From Plutella xylostella (lineage: Eukaryota; Arthropoda; Insecta; Lepidoptera; Plutellidae), in assembly GCF_932276165.1 (NCBI RefSeq), contig NC_064004.1, positions 940,001 to 1,004,000 of the forward strand: DNA of 64,000 nt, written 5' to 3'. Below are positions 10,581 through 21,100 of this stretch, piece after piece. The notes under the pieces are model-generated. The model was given only the letters and a program-made list of their open reading frames with translations, was not told where the DNA came from and searched no databases. The translations under genes and the position numbers were made by a program. Position 1 is the first letter of the stretch. The number at the start of each line of letters is the position of its first letter.

Positions 10581-10604
10581 ATATAGGTACATAGGTCTAT
10601 TATT

Positions 10605-10710
10605 ATTATAAATTATTTATTGCACATAAAAACATTGTACAAAGGCGAACTTAATGCTAGTAGCATTCTCTACCAGTTCACCTTTGGTCGACAAAGTGGT
10701 TTGGTAGTGC
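10605..10710 (+). repeat. LINE 3'-end fragment
   Basis: TATTTATTGCACATAAAAAC, then ACAAAGGCGAACTTAATGCT and ACCAGTTCACCTTTGGTCG. A diverged relative is at 33205-33290 (TACAAAAGGTAGACTTAATG). Probably the 3' untranslated end of a Jockey/CR1-type LINE. Confidence 0.45.
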
Positions 10711-10805
10711 GATAGGCTGAGAGGAGAGAAGTTATCTACTGTAATCGAGACACAGAGATATACTTACTTATACATAAGAGCTATACAAATTATATACATA
10801 CATAC

Positions 10806-11030
10806 AGGGTGTCCCAAAAGTCAACGTCATCCCTTTAAGGGCTGATAGGTCAGATCATGAGAGACCAGAATATCACAATATGACCTTAGTAAAAACTCGA
10901 TAATTTTCGAGATATTGACACTTTTATAAATTTGCTGAAAATCGACACCTTGGATCAGTTTTTTGCGTGCCGCCGGTACAAAAATCCATATTGTTAGGAT
11001 TTGTTTGGTGTTGCATCACCCTGTATAGCC
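10806..11030 (+). repeat. Repeat beginning CAGGGTGTCCCAAAAGTC
   Basis: It begins with CAGGGTGTCCCAAAAGTCAA and its right side has GCATCACCCTG at about 11024-11034, so the ends are short inverted repeats (CAGGGTG). It is non-coding. The remainder to 11370 shows nothing recognisable. Confidence 0.45.
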
Positions 11031-11370
11031 CTGCTATTGATCGCAGTCAAAAAAATATCGAGTAATGCTGAATGTTTAAAAAAAACACGGTTTTCAAAGT
11101 CATAAAAGGTAATCGTATTTTTTTATAAACAACTTTGACTCTACATACTGTAAAAAAAATATACCACGCAAACCTGGCACCTTATTTGAAAAGATTACTC
11201 ATTTAATGCAGTTTCCAAAATGGTATGAAACGTTGCTATAGTTTCAATTAAAAAAGAAGTTATTGCTATTTTAGTACAAAACGACCTCGATGTAAAATTG
11301 TTTGAAGGAAATCTATCTGACTGAATTTATTAAGGGTAAGTCATGTTGGAATGAGTAACGTGATGATGAT

Positions 11371-11570
11371 GACTGCTATGCTAAATGTCCCGGGTTCGAT
11401 CGCCGGCCGAGACACAGGTACTCTAGTCTTGGGTGTTAATATTTATAGATCAATGTATCTGTGTGAATATATCAGCTGTTCATTACCTACATTCTACATT
11501 ACCTATATCACACGCTCTGCCTAGCTTGAACCTGGCCGTGTGTGAAAAGTCCTCTTATCATTTTCCACCT
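11371..11570 (+). repeat. Diverged SINE family A copy
   Basis: GACTGCTATGCTAAATGTCC is followed by CGGGTTCGATCGCCGG, then TAGTCTTGGGTGTTAATA and GCTCTGCCTAGCTTGAACC. This is the same order as the better copy just downstream. Confidence 0.6.
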
Positions 11571-11577
11571 AACCTTA

Positions 11578-11873
11578 CACGACCGAATGGTGTCACTACA
11601 CCATTCACACTAACCACTGTTAGTGACCCTGACTGCTATGCCGAAGGTCCCGGGTTCGATCCCCGGCTGGGGCAGATATTTGTTTAAAGACAGATATTTG
11701 TACTCGGGTCTTGGGTCTTGATATTTATAAATAGTATGTACTTATATATCAATCTATGTATTAGTGTAGATATATCAGCTGTCCAACACCCATAACACAG
11801 GTTCTGCCTAGCTTGGGCTCGGATGACTGTGTGTGAGATGTCCCCACATATTTATTTATTTATTGTTATTCCA
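11578..11873 (+). repeat. SINE family A next to the stop of exon C
   Basis: The head is degenerate (ACGACCGAATGGTGTC) and the B-box GGTCCCGGGTTCGATCCCC is intact. The body ends GTGTGTGAGATGTCCCCACA and an (ATTT)n tail. The tail ends within about 10 bp of the stop codon of finger exon C, on the opposite strand. Confidence 0.8.
11850..11866 (-). promoter_or_regulatory. Candidate poly(A) signals donated by a SINE tail
   Basis: On the minus strand the SINE tail reads AATAAATAAATAAATA, so AATAAA occurs three times about 15-30 nt after the stop of finger exon C. I saw no other AATAAA nearer that stop. Use in vivo is inference. Confidence 0.45.
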
Positions 11874-11879
11874 ACCTTA

Positions 11880-12631
11880 TCAAGACCCCGGATGATGTTT
11901 CTTCATATGATAAATAAGGCTGCCACTCTGCACAAACGCCTGCCCACAGACTTTACAAACACGTGTCTTGACCCCAAAGTGGCTCCGCAAATGAGACACA
12001 ATGGTCCCCCTTCTTGGAAAGGACTTTCCACAAACATCACAAACATATTCTTTCACCACTCTATGCCTCAACATGTGTTCATTCAACGACCCAATATCGT
12101 AATAAAGACGACCACAGGTCTCGCAACTATAGTTCTTCTCTTTTAAGTGAACGCGTTTGACATGCGATGCCATGACGGCTTTCCGTCTGGTATGATAGTC
12201 GCAGGATGTACACTGAATCATTGGTTTATTTGAATGCACGTCGAACCGATGGTTCTCCATGTCTGCCCTTCGACTGAACTGCTCGCCACAAATCTTGCAA
12301 ATCTTGCAATCTTCTTTGTGGATTTTTCTAAAGTGATTGTACAAGTTTATAGACGATAGAAACTGTTTGTCACAAGTGTTGCAATTAAAGAGTGCTGCGT
12401 TTGTTTTGTTGATACTGTCAACGTGCGACTTTTTGATGTGGTCGGCTTTTAGCGGTCCAGAATCGAAGGAAAGTGGGCAAACGTTGCATTGGTGTATTCT
12501 GGCGAAGTGGCTAGCGAAATTAGAAAGATGTAGGTGTTGATGGCATCGATTGCATTTGCACATGGCGGGGCCAGGCTTATCCAAAACGGTGTAGTCTTTC
12601 GGATTCGGTGGCAGATTGTGATCCGAAGTAC
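11880..12631 (-). CDS. Finger exon C: eight C2H2 fingers, no own ZAD
   Basis: The exon follows the acceptor TCTTTCTAG and opens in phase 1 (GT ACT TCG GAT), giving about 250 residues to TGA at 11880. It has eight C2H2 fingers from CKCNRCHQ to CKVCGQAFVQSGSLIYH, ending HHPGS. It is the nearest relative of exon B. The next coding exon to the right on this strand is the finger exon of gene D at 15163, so C has no visible ZAD or linker exon. It could be joined to gene D exon 6 (ends in phase 1 with G) as an alternative terminal exon, or belong to a gene that lost its 5' half. An earlier start within the exon is unlikely because a genuine acceptor precedes the conserved lead-in. The frame shows no stops. 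Confidence 0.75.
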
Positions 12632-12649
12632 CTAGAAAGAAGAGAAGAG

Positions 12650-12800
12650 TCCAGTAAAATTATTTTATAGAAACTATGTTGGTCAAGTGACTTTTTTACT
12701 ATGGATTCTGAATTCATTTTCGGGCTTAGATGTACCATGCTGCACATGTAGGTTTCGGCTTAGTATACCCTTTTTGCAACACCCAACTTTTGTATAGTAT
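12650..12800. repeat. Partial MITE (GTTGCAAAAAGGGTAT family)
   Basis: TTTTCGGGCTTAGATGTACC is followed by GCTGCACATGTAGGTTTCGG and ACCCTTTTTGCAACACCC. It matches the right half of 27841-28034 and of 18400-18715. Confidence 0.6.
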
Positions 12801-12940
12801 GCAAGTATATAGCCTTATCTGTTTCAATGAGACCTTAGAACCTAAAATAGGCTTTAATCGCTACTTTGGATCTCATAAACCTGGTTAGTTTAGTTTAGTT
12901 TGATTTCTTTCCAAGTCTTTGTTTTTTGTTATATCTAACT

Positions 12941-13145
12941 AGCTGTTCCCGCGCGCTTCGCTTCGCCTTAAAAAGTTTTCCCGTGGGAATTCCGGGATAA
13001 AAAGTAGCCTATGTTCTTTCCCAGGGTCTAGACCGTATGTATACCAAATTTCATTCAAATCCGTTCAGTAGTTTTGGCGTGAAAGAGTAACAGACAGACA
13101 GACAGACAGACACAGTTACTTTCGCATTTATAATATTAGTTAGGA
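12941..13145 (+). repeat. Dispersed ~200-bp repeat
   Basis: Full copy of the family at 783-985, from CTAGCTGTTCCCGCGCGC to ATTTATAATATTAGTTAGGA. Confidence 0.75.
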
Positions 13146-13984
13146 TTCTCTCTATTTGTATTAAAGTTAGCTGTATTTGCGATTAGAATTAGTCTATTAT
13201 AGCTTTAGTAAACCTCCCTATACTACCTAACTAATCTGTGCATCATGAGTTACTCTTTCATTGTTATCTACATATTAAAATGAGTTCAGTTTTCCTAATA
13301 TTATAAAATATATCTCTTCCTTCTGTGTGGAAGGATGATGTAGGTATTATGAGGATTATACACAGCATACGTATGTTTCAAGCAAGAATTCTTAAAATGA
13401 TAATAAAAATCGATATGAAATAATAAAATGACTCAGTCAACTTTATTCATAGATCCAAACATAAATTATATTACTAACCATGAATTCGTATGTACTAACT
13501 AATAAAATATAACAATAATGTAAGGCAATAATACATCAAGTAATAACTATTTATAACTACAATTTTTACATTCGTTACATTTATAAAACAACAGTTTATA
13601 GATATTGCGTAATTTTCATCACAAGGTGCAGAGTTTGTGGCTTAAAGACTTTCAGTCATTATGTAAAATTACATTTAAAAAGGGTCATTTATAAAAAGGA
13701 GTTTAAAATTAAAACGTAAGCAAAAAGGTTTGATCAGCTAATTTTAACATAGGTAGATCCCAAAATTATTGCTAGATAGCATAATATATAGCATAAATAA
13801 CGTAAAACAACTTGCATTGAAGCGAGGTGCCATCAACATGTAGGTAGGTACAGTCAGCTGCATAAGTAGCTATACACTTTTGTACCTTGTCACTCTAAAA
13901 CCGCCTATCCATTCATTGAAACATTGACGGTTCGTCAGTTTGACAAGGTACAGAAGTGCATAACGCCTTATGCAGTTGACCGTA
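13146..13984. other. AT-rich interval, possible distal 3' UTR of gene D
   Basis: No gene or named repeat. On the minus strand an AATAAA lies at about 13441-13446 (TATGAATAAAGTTGAC). It could end a long gene D transcript, but three MITEs stand between it and the stop at 15163, so this is speculative. Confidence 0.3.
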
Positions 13985-14197
13985 TAGTGCCACAAACTTA
14001 TCTGTTCCGGTGACAGCTCACGTAAATGTGTAATATTTCTTCATTCTATAAGATTTTAAGTTTGCCAGTAGTTGTAATTCGCTCTTGTGGTTTCAATAAA
14101 CCCATCTAATCTATATCAATATATAATTCATTAGTAAATAATGAGATATGGATCAATTTAGTTCGCTCTCACCGGAACAGATAAGTTTGTCGCACTG
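13985..14197. mobile_element. TA-flanked MITE, 213 bp (copy 1)
   Basis: The inverted ends AGTGCCACAAACTTATCTG and CAGATAAGTTTGTCGCACT are flanked by TA. The copy at 29695-29907 has the same length and differs at only about five positions, so the family moved recently. The TA target suggests Tc1/mariner mobilisation. Confidence 0.8.
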
Positions 14198-14330
14198 TAC
14201 TTAAATTTTATTCGGGTACTGTCTTAGATTAACCAATATACGAACAAGATGGTATGTCACATAAATAACAAAGCAATAAACAGTCCTCATTTAGTTTAGT
14301 GTCAAATCGTATAAAGTTCAACCTACAGTA

Positions 14331-14517
14331 GTCGAAATATAATAGGCCCGTTTGGACAGCTACACAACTTTGCTATTTACTCTTGATTTACTTGATGAAA
14401 TGCATAAAAAGACACATAATCTGGCTTATTATTTAACAGTCGAAAGAAAAAGAACTTTTAAAGCATGAAAAGTCACTTATTGTTTAGATTTTTCATGATT
14501 TTGGGCTGACTGTAATG
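14331..14517. repeat. MITE (GTCGAAATATAATAGG ends), partial
   Basis: It starts AGTCGAAATATAATAGGCC then CGTTTGGACAGCTACAC. The related copy at 27247-27500 keeps this end on both sides in inverted orientation; here the right end differs (TTTTGGGCTGACTGTA). Confidence 0.6.
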
Positions 14518-14978
14518 ACAACTATTTTACCAATGAATAAGGTCACAAGCACAAGTCTTCTAACCGAACTAATTCAAAATAAGAGCTTATTGGCGGAAGT
14601 GCGATGTTATTAACTGTCGGGATTTTTCTTTTGCACTGATTATTGTTAATCTAAGTCTCTCTTTAAAATATTGACTCTCTGGACAATTTGCATTGCTTAA
14701 ATGCACTTTTTGTAAGTCTAACTACATTGGTATCCCATTAAAAATATCCTCTAACCGAACTATATTTATATACAATACTTATTTACACGCCCAAGCTTAA
14801 GTCATGTGTAAGAATGTTCCAAATTAAACTATAATTATAACCTCTGTTTCCTTTTCAACACGAGACATTGGCGGAATTGACAGTGCTTATGACACTTTTA
14901 AAATTCAAACGGACATTTTATTACCTTTTTTGGCGGCAAAGTCAATTCAATCATGCCTTTTTCGTGTTATTTTTCTAA
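14518..14978. other. Unassigned AT-rich interval
   Basis: I see no coding frame, splice-bounded exon or repeat end here. Confidence 0.4.
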
Positions 14979-15126
14979 GTGCGAATTTCTCCATAGTCGA
15001 TTAGAGCATAACCAGGTATTAGTGGTTGACTTTTGACACACCTGTCATGAATTTTATACGGAGATGACGTATAATTGATTAACCAATCCCTATCGGTTAG
15101 GTTTAGACTATGGAGAAATTGGCACT
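14979..15126. repeat. MITE (GTGCCAATTTCTCCAT family)
   Basis: GTGCGAATTTCTCCATAGTC and ACTATGGAGAAATTGGCAC form the ends. It abuts the 3' side of gene D, 37 bp past the stop codon. Confidence 0.75.
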
Positions 15127-15162
15127 AAACTAATTAACTACCTATTAATTATACCAGCGCAT

Positions 15163-18100
15163 TCAAAAATTTATCTCCGGGTGGTACTTAGCCATGTGAT
15201 AATTCAAACTAGCTTTCTGCACAAACGCTTGTCCACAAACCGTACACACCTTCCGTCTGTCCCCCGTATGGATCCTCTCATGCAAATCCAACGTCGTCTT
15301 CCTCAAAAACGACTTCCTGCAAAACCTACAGTGATAGTCCTTAACCGTCTTATGCTTAAACTTGTGCTTATACAGACCCTCAAAGCTGAACGTCTCATAG
15401 TCGCAGAACTCGCACTTATGCTTCTCCCCAAGCATGTGAAAGTTGTTTATGTGTTTTCGTAGCTGTATCTTTGTGTTGAACGCTCCTTTGCACGCATTGC
15501 ACTTGTGTCGATCGTCCACGTTGTGGACCTCTAGTTTGTGCGTTGTAAGCGGCGCCGGCGTCATGAATTCTTTCTCACACAACGGGCATTTGAAGCGAGG
15601 TATCTTGTAGTATTTCGCTCGGATGTGGTATTTCAGGGATTCGAACTTGTCGTATCGCTTCCCGCAACGCTTGCACGTGTAGGTGTCGCCGTCTTGGCTG
15701 AAATCCTCTTCGGTGAATTGAAAGCGCTTCGCCCTTTGTCCTGAAGACAAAAATACAAAGTTTTCATTTGGTTCTCTCTGTCTTCTCGGTTGTGGTCGAC
15801 TTGGGGGATATTTGGGGGTGTACGGTATGCATAAAAATTGGGAGTTTTGTGGGGTATTAATGTATAGATTGGTTCAGGCACATTCTATTCTATTCTATCC
15901 TATTCTGTGTGGGGGTGTAAATACCTGCACCTGGCTCTCTCGAGTGGAACCTTTATGCATATCCCCAAGGTCTAAACTGCCTTCCTAAGCTTGGACCATT
16001 TCCCACCACGCTGGTCCACTGTTATGTTATGATGGCTGTTCAGGATAGGTACTTATGCTACTATTTGATTTGTAACTTTATAAAGATTGTTGGCTTAAAT
16101 AATTTTCATTCTCAATCAGTAAGTTACTGGCTCAAGTTCAACCATCTACCTACCTATGTATCTTATGATGTGAAAATATAGTTTAGGCGGTATGTATGTA
16201 CCTATTAGGCGGCCCCTAGACGATCAATTATATTGCGCAATATTGACAATTGTGCAATATGATTCATCGTCTAGGGTTAATATTGAAGATTGCGCCAACG
16301 TCATTTGGATTAAAAACTTATGGCACAATATTATTGTAGGTCTAGGGTCCGCCCTAAATCTGGAATTTATTTGAGGGGCATTGGCGTCTTTGAAAACGAT
16401 GTGGGCAATGAAAAACATGTAGGCGGTATGTTATTTTTATTTATTCAAGTAATATTAGGTAAGTAAGTACTTAGAGTACCTATTACAAACTCATACATAT
16501 CGAAAAAGGTTCAATTATTAAACAGGCCGTTGTGGGTTTCTACAGGGTGTTGCAAAAAGGGAATGTATAGCAAAGGGGTTGTTGGTTGCCTGGTAGAAAA
16601 GGCTTTTAGCATTAATGTCTCCTATTTTTTTAAGGAGCTATATTAGTGTCAAGATATACCATATATTGTATGTTTGTACAACAAATAATGAAATAAATAA
16701 ATAGGTACAATTTTGTTCTACGACTTTAAGGATTTTGGCTGACTGTATCAGTTTTTAAACCCTGTCTAGTTTTACCTAATGTCCTAATACCTAATCCTAC
16801 GTTGTGTACCCAATCGGTACATCAGGGTGTTGCTTCTCCATGTGGGTATGTATGCTACTGCACTGCACAAATCAAATCTTACAAACAGTACATTTTTGAG
16901 TTTCTTCCTAGTATGTATCATGCATGTTCAATGCCGCCAGATTCAACTATTTCTTGTCACAAAATCTACAAATGTGTTTCCTTTCTTTCATGTGACGCAG
17001 CTGAAATTGCAGACCTTCCATACCACGTTTGTTCCTTTTATTTTAAAGTTTTCCTCTATTTTATAGTCTTTTCGTTTTTATGTTCTGCAGTCAGTGATTT
17101 GGTGTCAGACGATGAGCCTAGAACAAGGTATTCTTGGTTCTTATTCGTAGCAACACTCGGGATGTGGATAGAGCGAAAACGGTTCCTTTTATCGGTGGTA
17201 TATTCTCTACATTTCATCATCATCTCCTGTGTATACCAACGGCAACGGTTTAATGAGGAATAATTTAGGCCTGAGTATACTACCCTGTGGTACGCCACAG
17301 CATGTTTTATTTTTGTCGCTTCTTGTAGCCCGCCAGCTTATCCGTATACCACAATTTCTACACCTATTATAGGCATACGTGGTTGGTACATATTTTACAC
17401 ATACGAGGTTATCATTCCACAGCAACGTCATACAATATTGTCGTTGAATTTTTTGTGTGAACCAGAGACATGTGACCTCTTAGTAGCTTTCTGTTTTTAT
17501 AACCTTTACGGCAATAGCGACATGTCACTTTGTTTTTTGCTAAATGTTCTGTTCTCACATGACTGACTACAGTGTGGAATTTCTCTGGCCTCCACCACTT
17601 CCCACAATGGAGGCAGCCAAACCCTTTGTGTTTTATTTTGTAGTCGATCCCAATTCTTGGCCCTAAAACAAAATCAACTGTGTGACTATCAAAATAATTA
17701 TAACACGTTTAACGCATGTTTCGAATGGAGATTGATACAAAGTGTTTGACGGTTAAAGCCTTTTATGTGTCTAAGGGCCTGTTCCACAATGTCTGGTTAG
17801 TGGCTACCTGTCGGATAAAATACATGCTGTCACTCTCTGTCATTATTTTTTAGACAGTGACAGTATGTATTTTATCTCACAGGTAGCCACTAACCAGACA
17901 TTGTGGAACAGGCCCTAAATGTTAATGGTTAAGCTTTGACGACCGAATGGCGTAGTGGTTAGTGACCCTGACTACTGAGCCGATGGTCCCGGGTTCGATT
18001 CCCGGCTGGGGCAGATATTTGTTTAAACACAGATATTTGTTCTCGGGTCTTGGATGTGCCCGTATAATGGCAATAGGCCCGCCCCCTATTACATTGGGAC

Positions 18101-21100
18101 TAACATAACACTCTGGCGAAAAGTGGGTGCAGCAATGCACCTCTGCCTACCCCACAAGGGAGTACATTAGTACAAGGCGTGAGTGCGTGTGTGTGGTTAA
18201 GCTTCCCTTATTAATTCCATAAATAATTTTTGCACCAAAAGTTTAACCTGGAAGAAATCACTTTTGACGATAAGGCCACCTATTCTTTTAACTTTAAGTA
18301 GGTATTCTTTGTGTTTTATTAAGTTATATTGTATTGTTAAATCCTACAAACTTATGAGCTCTTGAGTCACTCCCACTTGGCTATATCGCTTCTGAATCAC
18401 CCTGTATACTACTGATGTATACATGTGCACTCTCCATAGTAAAAAGTCACGTGATCCACATAGTTTCTAAATTATAAATATACAGCATATCTAAGCCCGA
18501 AACTGAAATCAGAATTTGAAAATACGCGAAAAAAAAAATTCATTTTCCATAGAAACTTTATTGGTCACGTGACTTTTACTTTGAAAAAAAAATTTTTTTT
18601 TTCGCGAATTTCCAAATTCTGATTTCATTTTCGGGCTTACATATACCATGCTGCACATGTAGGTTTCGGCTTAGTATACCCTTTTTGCAACACCCTGTAT
18701 ACCTTTACATGAGTAACAGTAAATAGGGATATTTTGATGCAGGTTCATAAGTAACTTTTTAAAACAGTAAATCTACATATTCATTTTACAACGCTAAGAG
18801 CTTCAAATACGGTTTCATAAATCATACATTAACACAATCACTTTACAGGACACTGGTAAATATTAGAAAAAATGCGTACTTACAATAGTTAGCAACTGAC
18901 GTTAATCTGACTGTCTAATCTAATCCTTTCACACAAAAGACTATAGCTCTATCTTCTTGTTACAGCTTATATTGATATATCGGCCCAGAAAAAACAATAT
19001 CACAACAGCCAGCATCAACAGCAGCAGGAACATATACCAGTTCATGTGATTCAAGTGACCGAGAATATTATTTGATTCTTGGTTCAAAGAATTTTTCAGC
19101 CCAACTTGTGTCATGAAGTTATTATTTTCTTGGCGCGGAGGGGGCACGGAATTACACATTTTAGTAATTTTTACACAACACCAACAGTTTTAGAGGTCCT
19201 TGCGCGCGCGACACGACGATATAATATATTATACGATGCATTTTGTCACACTTATTTTGCACGCGATACCCGAAACGCTGCCAAACATGGCAGGGTCGCC
19301 ATGTAAGGGATGGCTTAGGCGAGACAAGTGAAACACGCGACTGTCCAGTAAATACTCATTTATTTAATAATAAGTTGAGACTTATATTAACTCTGTACCC
19401 TACGTCACTACCTGAGTACATAATAGTACATATCATCCCTACAATATTTTGACGACCGGTTCTACGGTTGGTGAACTGCTATGCCGAAGGTCCCAGGTTC
19501 GATCCCCAGCCGGGGTAGACATTTTGTTGAAAGAGAGATATTGGAACTCGGGTCTTAGGTGTTAATATGTATACTTATCTATGTATCTGTGCTGTCCGAT
19601 AATCATTTAACAGGCTCTGCCTAGCTTGGGGTCGGATGGTCGTGTGTGAGATGTCCCCATATATTGTTATTATTTATTAGATGCTAGCGACAGTCGCGAC
19701 ATCTATCCACGGCACACTTATAAGTGAAGCTATAGATCCTGCGAAGAGGTACCGTAAACTACCAACAGATGGCAGTGAATCGAGAAAACGAAAGTCCTAC
19801 ATCGCGGTATCAAAGTATCACACACAGCTATATGCAATAAGTACAAGTCCCAGAATAAATATAGAAACGGAGCCTAACAGAGTAAGTACATATAATAATT
19901 CAAGTTTGAAAAAGACTGTATAAAATAAATAAGAAAAAGTCGAATTGTTCAGAGTTACAATGCGATGGTTAGAACTTTCCATTAGATACAATACAAATAA
20001 GTACAACGAAAAATATATTTTTTTATACTTGGTCGGTTGGGTATCTATGTTCTTATACATACTTATTATATACTTATTTATTTATTATTGCATTGTAACT
20101 TTGTTGCAACTCTCGACTGCTCTGACACGGGTTCATTCTAACCAATAATATACATATAGTAACTGCTAAAATTAGTGGTTCTCATCTCTTAAATTGTGCT
20201 TGAATTCCTTAATAGGAGACTTTTTGACCACTCAATTAATAACCTAACGGTTAGGTTCTAACCTAACCAACATTAAAACCCCCGATATTCAATACAACTT
20301 TTGAACTGCTGAACCGATTTTCATGAAACATGTCTAAGAACACTCAGAGTAACCTACGACCCTAAAAACGGACGTAACAAAATCGGTTTAGCCGTTTGGG
20401 TGCTAGGGCCGTGAAGCAAGCCCGTGTCAAAACAGTCGTGTATTCATATTATAAATGGCACCAACCTTGTTTTTTCTCTGCAGACGTGGCTGGTATACTT
20501 TCTGTAGTTTCTGCTTTCGTTTTCGATTTGGCTGCCTGAAAAACGGATGTCACAATTATAACAAATCTGTAAACTAGATTTTAGATTTTAGAATACTCGG
20601 TTGAAGCAAATTTTTATTAACCTTGAGGCACTTTTCTGAGGTCTTAGGGGATGTACCCAAAGGGTGGCAATTGCAATATTATATTTATTTTATTTATTTA
20701 TATAAGGCACATCAACAGTACATGTTACAATACACTTATAAAAGAAAGGTTAGAGAGGTACTTATCAATAACATGTACCAATTACAGACATGCTCAACAC
20801 TTTATATTTAAAAGTTTTAAGTAGTTTTTAAAAGTTTTAAGTAGTTTTAAAAATATCATAGGATCATTGTGTCTTTTTAATCAAAACATTGTTAAAAAAC
20901 AAACTACAGGTAAACAAATGGTTTATTTACGAAATAGTAACGGTTTTATTTTAAAACCTCGTTTTTAAATTGTAAATTCAAATAAAAAGAGACACTAAGG
21001 CCCTGTTTCACAATGTCTGGTTAGTGGCTACCTGTGAGATAAAATACATGCTGTCACTCTCTGTTATTATTTTTTTGACAGTGACAGCATGTATTTTATC

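Noticed and set aside
16192..16418. 60-64-residue frames on both strands
   Set aside because: They run across a MITE with inverted ends and mirror each other.
16802..17263. 153-residue plus-strand frame with many Cys and Phe
   Set aside because: It is the antisense of the dead finger exon and its neighbouring sequence; the minus-strand reading explains the Cys pattern better.
17937..18010. tRNA gene
   Set aside because: It has A- and B-box-like text but no foldable cloverleaf with an anticodon arm that I can see, and is followed by the SINE body found in many copies.
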